A stretch of DNA of 64,000 bases from the NCBI GenBank assembly GCA_963575745.1, contig CAUYUJ010004736.1, positions 276,223 through 340,222 of the forward strand, read 5' to 3'. How positions within the stretch are numbered: the stretch's first letter is position 1; every line of letters starts with the position of its first letter. Position numbers and translations under genes: made by a program. Under the pieces are notes generated by a model. It searched no databases. It had not been told where the DNA came from and saw nothing but the letters and a program-made list of their open reading frames with translations. The stretch is from Prorocentrum cordatum. Taxonomy: Eukaryota; Sar; Dinophyceae; Prorocentrales; Prorocentraceae. Shown here piece after piece: positions 43,187 through 54,107 of the stretch.

Positions 43187-43207
43187 CTTGAGCCAAAATG
43201 GCTGCGG
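43187..43207 (-). promoter_or_regulatory. Relic dinoflagellate spliced leader
   Basis: On the minus strand this reads CCGCAG then CCATTTTGGCTCAAG. It equals the DinoSL core (which has CCGTAG) except for one T-to-C change: 20 of 21 bases. Directly upstream is a CCT tract and directly downstream is the element's leader with an ATG at 43183. A spliced leader is added to mRNA in trans, so its presence in the genome shows reverse transcription of a mature transcript. The CCT tract plus CAG inside the relic would itself make a good splice acceptor. Confidence 0.88.
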
Positions 43208-43440
43208 AGAGGAGGAGGAGGAGGAGGAGGAGGGGAGGAGGAGGAGGAGGAGGAGGGGGAGGAGGAGGAGGAGGAGAGAGAGGAGGAGAGGAGAGGAGAG
43301 GAGAGGAGAGGAGAGGAGAGGAGAGGAGAGGAGAGGAACGGAGAGGAACGGAGAGGAACGGAGAGGAGAGGAGAGGAGGAGCGCGGGGCGCCGTCTCTTC
43401 AAAAGGAGGATCCAACACCACAGGGCGGTTGCGGAATGGC
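43208..43440. repeat. GGA tract plus M module upstream of retroelement 1
   Basis: GGA/GGAGA repeats (43208-43375) abut the spliced-leader relic; module M (GCGCCGTCTCTTCAAAAGG, ATCCAACACCACAGGGCGG) follows at 43378-43435. On the element's strand the order is therefore M, CCT tract, SL, gag. The same M-CCT pair precedes arrays A-D. Confidence 0.85.
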
Positions 43441-43731
43441 GGCGCTCGTGCTCCGCTCCCTGCCTCCGCTCCTCCTCCCGCCCTCCCCCCCATGCCCAGC
43501 CTGCCCGGCAGGGCCGCCCTGGCGGAGATCGCGTGGGTGGGCGTCCCGGAGGAGCCCACGGCCGCCGGCCCGACTCTGCCCTGCGCCCCTGTGAGGTGCC
43601 CGCTTCTCCTCTGGTCGGCGGCGTCTCGGGGCCGGGGTTGCGGTCAAGCACCCCACAGGCCGGCTGCACAGCGTGAGTTGGGCACGGAGGCGGCGGGAAG
43701 GCAAGAGGGAGAGGAGGAGATGGCCGCGCGC

Positions 43732-43766
<35 letters not shown>

Positions 43767-44003
43767 CCACGACGGCGACGGCGACCCACGACGGCGACGG
43801 CGACGGCGGCCGCGGCCTCGGGCGGCGGCGCCGCCGCCGCGAGGAGCGGCAGCGCGGCGAGGCCTGGCAGCTGCTGCTCGGCTACCGCCCCACGTCCAGG
43901 AGGCAGCAGGCGGGCGCCCTGCAGGCCCGCCGCGGCCAGCCCGCCCTGCGACGACGACAGCGACGGCGACGACCGCGGCCCCTCCTCGACGACGGCGGCT
44001 ACA

Positions 44004-44040
<37 letters not shown>

Positions 44041-45049
44041 CGGCGACGACGGCGGTGGCGCCTTCGTCGTCGTCGTCGTCGAGGACGCAGCAGGCGGGCG
44101 CCCTGCAGGCACGTGCGGGCCAGCCTCGACGGCGGGGCCGCCGCCGCCCGGCGACGTGGGGCGCTCCAGAAAGGGCCCCGCTTTCCGAGGGACCGAGCAA
44201 TTCGGATGGGGCGGAAATAAGATGGGGAGGAGGAGGAGGTGGAGGAGGTGGGGGAGGAGGAGGAGGAGGAGGAGGAGGAGGAGGAGGAGGAGGAGGAGGA
44301 GGAGGAGAGGAGGAGGAGGAGAGGAGGAGGGGAGGAGGGGGAGGGGGAGGGGGAGGAGGAGGAGGAGGAGGAGGTACTTTTCGGCTCCGACCCTCGGCTC
44401 CGAGGGGCGCCCGACCCTCCGACCCTCGGCCCCGAGGAGGCCGCCAGGGGGCGGAAATAAGATGGGGGCGGCTCTGCCGGCGGAAGTCTGGCAGAAGACA
44501 GCGGAAGGCCGGCGGGAGCCGGCAGAAGTGCAAGTTCCCCCCCCCCCCGGAAATGAGAAGCTCCTGGGGTCAAGGGCTTCGCTTCCTGAGAGTCAGGAAA
44601 GTACTCGGGATGAGAAGGCAGTCCACGGGACGGGGTCCAGACGTCAGGGGGGCCACGTTGTCGTCGTCGTCGTCGGCATCGTCGCCGTCGTCGTGGTCGT
44701 CGTCGTCGTCGTCGTCGTCTTCGTCGTGGTCGTCGTCGCCGCGGTCGTCGCCGCGGTCGTCGCCGTCTTCGTCGAGGAGGCAGCAGTGCGGGCTCACCGC
44801 GGCGACGGCGGCGCCACCGCAATGCTTCCCAGATTTCTGGCGACATGATTTTGTTCAATCCGGGCATCGTCCCCGACTTCTCAGAGGGGAGCGGATTTAG
44901 ACAATGGCAGTTGGCCATGGCTGGACGTAACTTCCAACATTGGCGCGTTTGACCCCACGAGGGGTCAGGGGACCGTTTTTGAGTATCCGTTGTCTCAAAT
45001 CGCTGTGCTCCCGCAGATTTCCGGCGACATTATTTTTGTTGCTTCAATT
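43441..45049. repeat. GC-rich trinucleotide repeats (GAC, GGA, GTC)
   Basis: GCGACG runs at 43730-43810, GAC at 44005-44045, GGA at 44222-44372, GTC/GTCGTG at 44655-44780. GGGGCGGAAATAAGATGGGG occurs twice (44209 and 44449), as does GCAGGCGGGCGCCCTGCAGG (43906 and 44091). All long frames are low-complexity. No gene recognised. Confidence 0.85.
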
Positions 45050-45995
45050 CCAGACCACTTCGCTTCGTGAACAAGTCGTGTCGGTGTCCTGCCCCCTGGC
45101 GGCTCCTCCTTGGGTTCCGCCAGTGCCGCGCCTGCTTTATCGCGGTGGTCATGGCCTTTCAGCAGTCAGGAAGGAGTCCCAGTCACCAAACAGGCACACC
45201 GCCTGAGACATGCCCAAAATCTGGGCGCGAACGGGCAAGGGTCCCCCTCCCTGGCGCCTCTTCCTTGGGGCGACGAAATGCTACACCTGGCATATCGCGG
45301 TGATCATCAGGTTCCCCCCCCTCCCGAAAAAAAACTACTTGAGCAGCCAAACGGGCAAACCGCTTGTGGCGTCTCCATAATTTGCCCGAAGTCGCCCTCA
45401 TCCATGGCAGCTCCCCCTTGGAGTGTCCAAGTGTTACGCTTGGTATATCGTTGTGCTCAGGGACTCTCAGAAGAAATGCGTCTGAACCACAGAGCGGGCC
45501 CACCTGAGACACCCCCACAATATGGGTGCAAAGGAAAAGCGTCCCCTGCCCTAGCGCTCCCCTTCTAGAGGCCCGTAGGGTAACCACATTCTGCGCCTGC
45601 TGTTCGTTCTGATTACGAGGCTGTCGAAGGACAGGAGTCTGAGCCACGAAGCAGACAACATCATACATCCCCACAATATTGGCGCGAACGGGCAAGTGCC
45701 CCCCTCCCTGGCGGCGCGAGTGCTACGCTTGGCACATCGCGGTGACCATGGCGCCCCCAAGAGATGATTTTGAGCCGCCACGCAGGCAAATCGCGTGAGG
45801 CATCCTCACAATCCGGGCGCGAACGGGAAAGGGTCCCCCTCCTTGGCGGCTCTTCCTTGGGCGCCGAAATGCCACACCTGGCAGATCGCGGTGATCACGG
45901 GGTTTTCAGAAGAGCCGCGCAGACTGGAAATGATCCCCCTCCCTGGCAGCTCCCCCTTGGGGTGCCCGAGTGCTACGCACGCAACACTGTGGTGA
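45050..45995. repeat. Diverged 135-150 bp tandem satellite
   Basis: About six units with GGGCGCGAACGGGCAAGGG, CCCCCTCCCTGGCGGCTC, TTCCTTGGG and CTACGCTTGGCATATCGCGG. The best-matching units are at 45215-45310, 45670-45760 and 45810-45910. GT-rich sequence follows to about 46110. Confidence 0.75.
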
Positions 45996-46439
45996 ATTTT
46001 AGACCCAGAGAAGAATGTGTAGGTTTGTGTGTGTGCGTGTCTGTGTGTGCTTGGGCCCATGTGCGAGTGAGTCTGGGTGCGAGTGAGTCTGAGCGCGTGC
46101 GAAGCTGAGTACCAGTAGACACCCGCCCAAAACATTACTACGTAAGCTGAACGGAATGGTTGCGAATGGGTCTGAGTTTGGGCGGGTCTGGGTGCGAGCG
46201 GTTTGGCTGTGTGAACCGATTGTTTTTGATTGTCGGTGAGCCTGGGCATGATCGAACTGAGTGTGGTGTGGGATCCCAATAACCCCATGTATGTTAGGAC
46301 TTGGGGAAACATGACGATCCCGTCGGCCCCGGCGGCTTTTCGGAAACGCTGGTTCTGAAGAGGGCGCGTCCGTCCCCGCAACGCGCGGGGGGAGGGGGCG
46401 GCGGTCATTACGTACCCATCGTGCCCCAGTCATCTCGTC

Positions 46440-46523
46440 GTCCTCATCCTCTTCCTCCTCTTCCTCCTCCTCCTTCCCCTCTTCGTCCTTCTCCTCTTCG
46501 TTCCGTGGCCACTGTGGCTAAAT
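46440..46523 (+). promoter_or_regulatory. Pyrimidine tract and DinoSL-like sequence before element 3
   Basis: A CCT/CTTC tract (46440-46502) is followed by CCGTGGCCACTGTGGCTAAA (46503-46522), which matches the DinoSL core at 16 of 21 positions. The ATG of the gag-like frame is the next base (46524). The arrangement repeats that of retroelement 1. The splice-type AG within the leader is changed to GG here. The match alone could be chance; position makes it credible. Confidence 0.5.
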
Positions 46524-47636
46524 ATGCATTGTTCCGCACGAGAACACGTGGATAATTCTGATCCGAGGCCGCACCCCGATTTGTTTCGAGCGAGGGCCGG
46601 CTGTGCGTTGCCCAACCGTGGGAGGCATGGGCACCTTGTCGCCAAAAAACATGTGCGCTGGCATTGCAAGTGGCGTTCGCAACCAAACTCAGGGAGAGTG
46701 TACTTCAAGAAGTGTACTCGTTGTGGGTTGCGGAAGGGCGATCGCTTCCATTCGAAAGTCATGTCAGTGGTGCCGTCTACGAGGGCGCCGCCTTAGGGTA
46801 TGCAGTCGGAGCAGACTCCCAAGGTGATCGGGCTCGAGGGTAAGATCACAAGGCTTGCGGCGGAGAACAAGACACTGGGAGAGGCACCTTGCTTCGGCCC
46901 CGATGGCGACCGACGTCGAGAAGCTGGGCCAGGGCGAAGGCGGTTCCTTGTCTCCTAAAGAATAGGCTGCGCAGATGAAGCAGCTTAAGGAGGTGGAGGA
47001 GCAGTTCAGCATGGTCGGACAAATGCTGAACTACAGGCGGCGCGGTCCACGCATGGGCAGATCGCCACGGCAACGACCCGATTCACGGTGGCGGAGATGA
47101 AGTTGCAGTCCTGCAAGGATCTTTCCAGGGCCGAATTTGGCGCACATCGTCGAGCTGCCAAAGAGTCTCCAGAAGCCGCAGGGCCAGCGAGAGGCGGCGG
47201 AGAGAGCGGTCGCAGACATCCGGATGCGGCTCCACGAGCTCACGATCAACTCCGCCAAGACGCTGGGGAAGGTGGAGATGCAGGAGAAGGTCCAGGGCGC
47301 CAATGTCAACGTTCAGGCGCTGGGCAAGTTGCTGGCGCAGCACGGGGTGGGCGGCCAATCCGCAGCCCCGACGCAGGCCCCAGCCAATGCCATGCATTCT
47401 GTGGCGAGCCGGGCCCCGCCGACGAGATCAAGCGCGAGGGGGGTTCGGGCTCCCAGACGCAGGGCGCCCGGCGCCTTCTGGGCGGAGTGTCGGAGGCGGG
47501 GCCGGCGGCGAGCTGGCTGGCGTGCTGCTCCGAGGGGGGCGCGCCGGAGCTTCCAATTGATGCCGCTGAGTTACGCGACGCTGCTACGCGCATTGCCCAG
47601 GGCCCGTTGTTCGCCGCAGTTTTGGCGAAGGACTAG
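46524..47636 (+). pseudogene. Retroelement 3 gag-like protein, frameshifted
   Basis: Starts at ATG 46524. It contains RWHCKWRSQPNSGRVYFKKC, continuing TRCGLRKGDRF: the same W-x-C-x2-C...N...C-x2-C finger as retroelement 1, but the second Cys is Arg. Stops and frame changes follow. A coiled-coil section in another frame reads LHELTINSAKTLGKVEMQEK and VQALGKLLAQHGVGG (47240-47355), matching the EQIVAKVAGVQQ and GELFKARGLEGG region of the 42 kb gag in layout. The third segment returns to the earlier frame and ends LPIDAAELRDAATRIAQG with TAG at about 47635. At least two frameshifts, so it is dead. RNA-binding role by analogy. Confidence 0.6.
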
Positions 47637-47639
47637 ATC

Positions 47640-50600
47640 GCGGATCCGCGCTGTTTTGGGCATGGCGTCTCATTCAAGGTCAGCGAAGTCACGACGGGCC
47701 GCCAGTCTTGCGACGCGGAGGGGGCGGGGCACACAACTGCCCCCAGGGCGCGCGCCGTGGTTCCGTCGCCGCGAAAGTCGACCACGTTGGATCAGGAGCG
47801 GTGAGAGCTCTCTTTTGATGGAGGTGGTTGGTTCGCCGTCAGCTCCGAGGCACATGCGCGCAACTCGGATCGCCGGCCCACGCGCGCGTTCGGGGGGGCT
47901 GCGAGGCGAGGGGGATGTCGGCCCGATCGCGCGGGGCGACAAGCATGCGCCCGACGCGTTGCCAGGGGGCCAGGGCCAGGGCAGATCGCGCCGATCTCCC
48001 CCTCTGCGAGAGGCACGCCCTGGCCGCCCTGACTCGGCCCAAGAGGGGCTGGAGGTAGATGCGGAGCATGGCTAGCATATTGGCGGATGGGATGATAGAC
48101 CGAGCGCTTCGGCGAGGCCAGTCTGGCGCGAGGACGCATAGACTGCGGCTGGCACGCTGGCGGCGTCGAGGCCGTCGAGCGCGGCTCGGGGCGCCATCCC
48201 CGCCGCGGAGATTCGCTTGCAGCGCGGGAGGAGCGGTCGCGCACTGGGCGAGGCGAAGGCCGTTCAGAACGGGGCGGAATCCCAGCCACGGTCAACGCGG
48301 AAGGCGCCGGCCGATCGAAAGCGTTCTCGGAGGATTGCTCGGCCAAGATTGCAGCCGCATTGGGGCCCGAGACCCTCGGCGCCAGCCCCCCCACGCTGTA
48401 GGGCCACGCCAAGGGTTTGGTTGCACGGCATCTTCGCGGACGCAACGGCCATTTGAGCAGGATCGGATACCTGGCGGAGTTGCGATCCTCGCGCCCACGC
48501 GCCTCGCTGACAAACACTCACCTCGCGCCGCAATTTCGACTTCGGTGGCGGGCGGGGGGGGGGTTCGCCGCCGCAGGCGCTGCTCGAAGAGCGCCAGGAG
48601 AATTGCCGCGGTTGTGGTTGTATGATATCATGAGTGGCTCGATCCCGAGGGCGATGTGCCATTGGTCGCTCTGGCACGCTACCTGAGAAGCTCAGTGGCA
48701 TCTGGCGCGATCGGGCCGCGTTGAGCGACTGCGAACGTCGCGCCAAATATGACGCGCAGAGCTTGGCAAGACGGCGCGAATGCGTTTGCTTCGCAATTCC
48801 TTCGGGGACAGCCCGCGCGGAGGAGCGACCTGGCAGCGCCATTGCCCACGCGCCGGCATTCGAGCATTCGGGGGCGAGGGTGCGGATGCCATATGTTGTC
48901 GAGGGTGCGGTCGTTAAAGTACAGCGGCCACTACGGCTGCCCTTGTCGACTCAGGAGAGGAGCTGCCGGACGCGACTGGCCGCGGAACTTCGGGCTCTTC
49001 TCACGGAGGCGCCAGTTGGGCGCGCAGGGCCCTCGGCGCGCTGGGAGCGGAAGGAGCACGGGGCATTCATGCCAAGAATGGCGCGGGCATCCGGGAGGCT
49101 TGGGGCCCCGTGATGAGCCGCATCGAGCAGGAGGGACAGGGGGCCCATCATTTGGTGGGAATCGAAGCGAAGCGTTGCACGGGGCGCCACGGTCCGGCGG
49201 ACCAGGTTGGCCAAAGCTCAGCGGACCCCCCACCTCGCCCAACCCCGCCCCGCCCCCGCCACAGGCGCGCGCAGATCGGCGAGGTGCTGAGGGCGCTGAC
49301 GACAGCAGGCAGGCGGCCCTATCAACGCACGGGCGCGGCAAAGACGATGGCCCAGAGGCACGGGGTTGATGCGATCGACGAGGAAGCGGGTCTACGTCCA
49401 CTTGCCAAGGGATCGCTGAGCACGTGCGTTTCTTTGGCACCGTCAGGGAGCCCAGGCGCCTGGTTCAGTTCAACTCTTGGGTGGCTGAAGATTTCCAATC
49501 CGAGGTCTAAGAGTTCGCGCCGCCTGCGGATCCCCAGCTGGATGACAAGGCGAAGAGGTTTTTTTACCCGGGGCGCGATCGGCCGCGCAGACTGCGCAAT
49601 AGGAGTTGCCAGGTTCGTCGGCGTAGCGGCGCAGGCAGCGCGTTCGCTGCGGGGGCCCGTTGGGCGCGCGAGTTCACGAGGTTGCAGGTGGGGCTGGAGA
49701 TGCTGGAAGCCGGTGCGGAGCAGTCGCCCTGGGAGCTGAATGACTTGCATGCAGAGTCCGTGGACAAGGCTTGGAGGTGCCACAATGCTGAACCACGAGT
49801 CGCCAACTGCCCTGCCCTGTCACGGCGGAGCCTTCTCACGGGGGACGGCGGCAGGTCTTTGCTTCGCCAAGCCGCATCATTGGCGGTTCTTGTCTGAGCA
49901 GGGCTTGTCTGCGATGGCGAGCTCATTCCTGGCATGCAGGAGGCCTCCGGCACGGACCGCGGCGGGTGGCGGGCGCGCGCTGGGGTGGCGAGGGCCCCCG
50001 AAGAGTGGGAGGAGCAAGGCTGATGGCTTTGACCACTGCGGCGATCAGAGCGCAGGCCCGAGTCAGGGGACCCATCTCAAGGCAGCAGATCGCCGCGCAC
50101 CCCTCGGATGTGACACTGGGGCAACCGAGCTGGTTTCTCATCCTCGGCATTGACATTCGCGCGCAACGCCGCCGCCGAGGCGGCGGACTTGCATTGGGGG
50201 GGGGGGCGTGCGATTTTTGAGACGGTGGAGGCGCGGAAATGCTTCGGCGCGGCGTCGCCGAGCAATCCTCGGTGGAAGTGTGTTTCATGGACGACCCAAA
50301 GCGATTGTCATGGCGGTTTTGTTCGCATCATTAAACGCCGAGGGCGGCGAGGGCCAGCGAAGAAAAAAAATATCGGCACCATGGCCAGGATCCAGCATTG
50401 CATTCTACGAGGGCGCACGTGTGCAGCCATATTGCTGGCGGCGCCATTGTTTTGCATTCTGGGGCGGACGAAGCAGGCGCGCCCGTCGGCAAAACGTTGG
50501 CAGGCGACGCCGCGCCGCAAAGGGTAGGCACTGACTCCCGGCAGGCAAACGATCTGGCGCGGGACGCGGCGTCGTCGATTCAGTAGGCGAGGGGGCGCAG

Positions 50601-51456
50601 TTTGGTTGCGCAGCCAAGGCGTTGTCAGGACATGCTTACGTCAAACGCTACGTCGGCAGAGCTATCGACGGGCGGGCGCGCGCCCCACGCGCGAAGCCCC
50701 TGAAGGCGATCGGGCACTTGGCGCGATCTATACTCGCGCCGGGTGGCGAGGCCAGCGGCGAAAGCAAGACTGGATAATATCAAGGCTCGTGTGTCAGGCT
50801 TGTGAAGAAAATTGCGGGTGCCAGGGTCCAAATTTCGCGGGGGCCAGGGTTGTCGCCGTCAGCGGCCCATGGCGCTTGCGTGGCGGGTGCCTCCAATACC
50901 GACCCTCAGAAGCTCAGGCAGATTGCGGCGGCTGCGCGCGGAGTCAAGGCTGGCGGTGCGAGTGGCTCTGCGTTCTTGCACGTGCAAAAAGATCAGCTCA
51001 TTGATGCCATCTTCGGGACCGCGCTGGAGATCACGCGCGCGTGCCTGCTTCGCGTGGGCCCACAAGCTGGCGCTGGGCAGACTGGAGCGCGCCTGGAGAG
51101 TTACGGCAGAGAGTTGGGCAACTCAAGCGCCTTCCTGGATTGGCGCACGGGGACCATTGGCTGCGCGCTGGCTCAGCTCGCGACGGATTGGGCGGAACAT
51201 GGCCATCGGTTTCATATTTGTCAGTGATGTCTCACAGCCCAACTCTCTGCCATCAACGGCTCCGAAAGATCGAAGTCGCTGGCGTCGGATGTAGTTCGCA
51301 GGTCGCAGGGACGCCAGCTAGTGAAGCACGCGCCCAAACACTTAGAGGGCAACCTGGCAATCTGGACGAAGGCGCTCCTCATAGTGGCAAGTTCTGTCGA
51401 CGCGACCGGGTCAGGCCGCAGCTTGCTGTAGCCTCGAGGGTGGTCTAGCTTGGTGG
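47640..51456 (+). other. Probable decayed downstream part of retroelement 3
   Basis: GC-rich, weakly coding-like on the plus strand in changing frames. One hint of an EEP nuclease is GGVAILAPTRLA (48473-48508), resembling the GGVA-strand of APE-type endonucleases. A 140-codon segment at 50802-51227 (QLIDAIFGTALEITRAC, CALAQLATDWAEHG) is protein-like but unrecognised. No RT motif was found. Identification as pol remnants is inference from position. Confidence 0.3.
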
Positions 51457-51956
51457 CTTCATGACGGCGGCGCAACAGCATGAATTCAAATGGTCGGCTA
51501 TGCCGACGCGCCCCCGCCCTGGCTGCCATGCGCGACAATTGCGATGCACGATGGGCCGTTATTTGCATGCATGCCCCTTCTTGCTGGATGGTGAGACGGC
51601 GAAATCGCTGCCAGAGTGGAGCGAGGGAGAAGACCAGGAATCACCGCGACGAGTGCGCGGTCGACCCGTTCGGGGGCGGGGGCTGGAATTTGATGACTTT
51701 CTGCTTAGACTTGCCGCGTGCTCTCTGAAGGTGGCACCGCCCAGTATTTTGTTTGCCCATCTGTGTTCTGGGCTTGCTGGGGGTCCGATCCCAGCAGCTG
51801 GCCCCGGGAGGCATGTGCGGACGGGTCTTGGTTGCAAGGACGTGGGCGGGCGGCGGTTCATTTTTGGGGGGGGTTCTTGTCAGAGCCTAGTATGGACCCT
51901 TTCCTGCCCTGCACAGGCGCGGGCAGTGAGCATGGCCGAGCGCTGATGACCCTGTT

Positions 51957-52086
51957 TTCCACCACCACCACCGTAACTTGGATGGGGGCAAGGAGGAGGA
52001 GGAAGAGGAAGAGGACGAAGATGAGGAGGAGGAGGAGGAGGAAGAGGAGGACCCCCCCCCTCCAAGTTATGGTGGTGGTGGTGGAA
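51957..52086. repeat. Inverted repeat enclosing a GGA/GAA tract
   Basis: The left arm TTCCACCACCACCACCGTAA (continuing CTTGGATGGGGG to 51988) pairs with the right arm ending TTATGGTGGTGGTGGTGGAA (52067-52086), with one mismatch and one extra base. Between the arms is purine-rich AGGAGGAAGAGG. A 130 bp foldback structure with no coding role seen. Confidence 0.75.
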
Positions 52087-52717
52087 TGCACGCCCACCAA
52101 GCGCGTCGCGATTCTCAGAGCCCCGCAGCATGTCCCAGGGAGCCCTGGCCCTGGTGTTTGGTCTCAGTGGGGCGGTCAGTGCAAGGCGGGACTGGGATTC
52201 GACCCACGGGGCCTGCGGAGGCTCGCGCGCTTGTCTGGCGTCAGATTTTTAATGTGCAGGAGGAAAAACACACAGACCCAATTAATCGTCGATTCCCATG
52301 ACAATATGCGAAAATATGGGAAGTGGGTGGCAGACAAAAGACCAGAACATATGGGGCCCCTTTTAAATGTTTGCAGGGGCATTCCTGAACCCCTTTTTTC
52401 GAATGCCCCCCCGCACACTTGGACTTGCTTGAGTTTCCCAGGTGTCACCCGGACAAGCCTCCCGAGTGGCACGCGAACGACTCGTCGGCTGCCAGTTTCG
52501 TGAGGACGGGGCCAATGACCAGAAATGACCATACAGTTGTTGGTGGTTTCATGTCCGACACTGCCGAGAAGCTCAAGATATGCAAATCTCGCGCGCGCGC
52601 GTGTCGTTGCCTAGGCGTTGGCGCAGCTAGCCGCATCCCGAGACGCTTTGGATGAGAAGCTGGCAGCGCGCGCACAGGAGTACCAAGATGGCCTCCCCGC
52701 TCGGTCTGTTCCCCGAG

Positions 52718-52791
52718 TTGAAAGTTCCTGCTTTCAAAGGGCAGACACCTCCTACACTTTCAATGGGCATTGAAAGTGTAGGAGGTGTCTG
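52718..52791. repeat. Two adjacent hairpins, one with a perfect 24 bp stem
   Basis: 52718-52737: TTGAAAG-TTCCTG-CTTTCAA. 52742-52791: left arm CAGACACCTCCTACACTTTC plus AATG, a 2-base centre, then the exact complement to 52791. A bulged GGG/CCC pair extends the stem. There is no T run after it. It could be a small transposon scar or an RNA structure. Confidence 0.85.
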
Positions 52792-53319
52792 GCCCAATCC
52801 AGGAATAGGGCCACTGAGAGACACCTCGCCGCGGGATCTGGTAGGAAGTGCAACCGTGGCCCACTCCAGGCCCATCGGGCCAGTTTCGACTTTGGCCCCG
52901 ATGGGCGTGTTGAGAAGGCCGCCCGCGTCCCCCTTCCTGATCCGAGCAACGCGGCGCTTGAGGCGGCTTTTGCGTGTGGCGTGTTGGATGGTTCGGAGGT
53001 TGGTGCCCGCGGGGTTGCCTCTGAGGAGGCGACGGTGGGACGGAGAGGTGATCGTTTCTCGAGTCTTCGACACCGTATGGGTCGAAAGGGTCTGCACATG
53101 TTCTGATGGAATTGCGGTGTCTATAGATCGAATGGGTTGGGGCCTCGTTTGAAGAGAATGTAGTGCTCGACTGGGTTCTAAGGCTGACTTACACATTATG
53201 TGGGACAGTTCGGGCACACGAAGATCGGCATTCCCTTGTGATTGTCTCTGGGCATGAGAGGTACGCCAGCTGTTGCAGCACCATGGCCCTTCTCCTTCAG
53301 AGCGCTAGCGCCTCTACGC

Positions 53320-54100
53320 CTGGTATCCTCGTATCCTCCTCTTCCTCCCCCTCCTCCTCCTCCTCCTCCTCCTCCTCCTCCTCCTCCGCCCCCTCCTCCA
53401 CCTCTTTGCCTCACTTCATCCCTCACCCCCGCTCCCGCCCTCCCTGTCCCAGTCCTCCTCTTCCTCCTCCTACTCCTCCTCCTCCTCCTCATCATCATCA
53501 TCATTCTTCTCCTTCTCCTCGTCCCTTCTCCTCCCGCCTCATCCTCCCTTCCTCCTCTTCCTCCTCCTCTTCTAGGACCGCCTGCGGCTGTGAAGGCCGT
53601 CATGGCGGCTGAGCCCGAAACGCTTGCGATTCTGAATTGCGTCCGCTCGTCCTCGGGATTGCAAGAGAGAGGGGAGTCTTTTAAGTTCGGCGGAGGCCAT
53701 CGGTCCCCCAGCGGTCGCACCGCCAGGGCGCAGTCGGCGCGAGCGTAGCCTGCCCGTTCACCACAGTGTGGCCTTGCTGATATCCCCGGTGCCCTCTTCG
53801 TCCTCTCCTCCGCTCTCTTCAACTTCGCAGTCCTCCATCCACCCTTTCCTTTCCTCCTTCACCCTCTACAAGTACACCGTGTCGATACTATCATCCTCTC
53901 CCCCTGACTACGTGCGAAAAGTATCCCGCCCCCTCCGCCTGCTGCTTTCACACACGATGTGTAACGGTGATATGTTCTCTGGTTGTTTTAGCCCGCTTGC
54001 TTTCGGTGTTTCAAAATGGTATTCCCCCTGCAGCGTGGGCCTTGTTTGGGATCGGCTATCGCCCCGTCGTTCAGAATGGCGGTCTCGCCCCAGCGTGTCT
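53320..54100. repeat. CCT/TCC tract, then unassigned sequence
   Basis: 53330-53575 is TCC-rich, ending CTCCTCTTCTAG. The next ATG (53601, context GTCATGGCGG) opens 48 codons (MAAEPETLAILNCVRSSSGL) to TAG at about 53746. A pyrimidine tract, AG and an ATG in good context would suit a trans-splice acceptor, but no family is recognised. The rest is pyrimidine-rich with no gene seen. Confidence 0.5.
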
Positions 54101-54107
54101 GGATCTC

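Larger units (their letters stand above)
36780..43207 (-). mobile_element. Retroelement 1: DinoSL-tagged non-LTR element, inactivated
   Basis: A 6.4 kb minus-strand element in the order DinoSL, leader, gag-like ORF, APE-type endonuclease, RT, RNase H with zinc motifs. No LTRs were found; the domain order is that of LINE-like elements carrying RNase H. Lesions: a TAG in the gag zinc finger (42870-42872), endonuclease metal-site Asp replaced, RT split across frames by a CCT-repeat insertion (39402-39462 area) and a stop between endonuclease and RT. The 5' end is defined by the SL; the 3' end is not (last coding base 36780). Confidence 0.85.

Noticed and set aside
42194-44533. 779-codon minus frame running through gag and the GC repeats
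   Set aside because: It is poly-Pro/Arg/Ser in the repeat part and an alternate frame of gag in the rest; the zinc finger and coiled coil lie in the other frame.
43198-44918. Arg- and Pro-rich proteins in the GC trinucleotide region
   Set aside because: Homopolymeric translations of GGA, GAC and GTC repeats on both strands.
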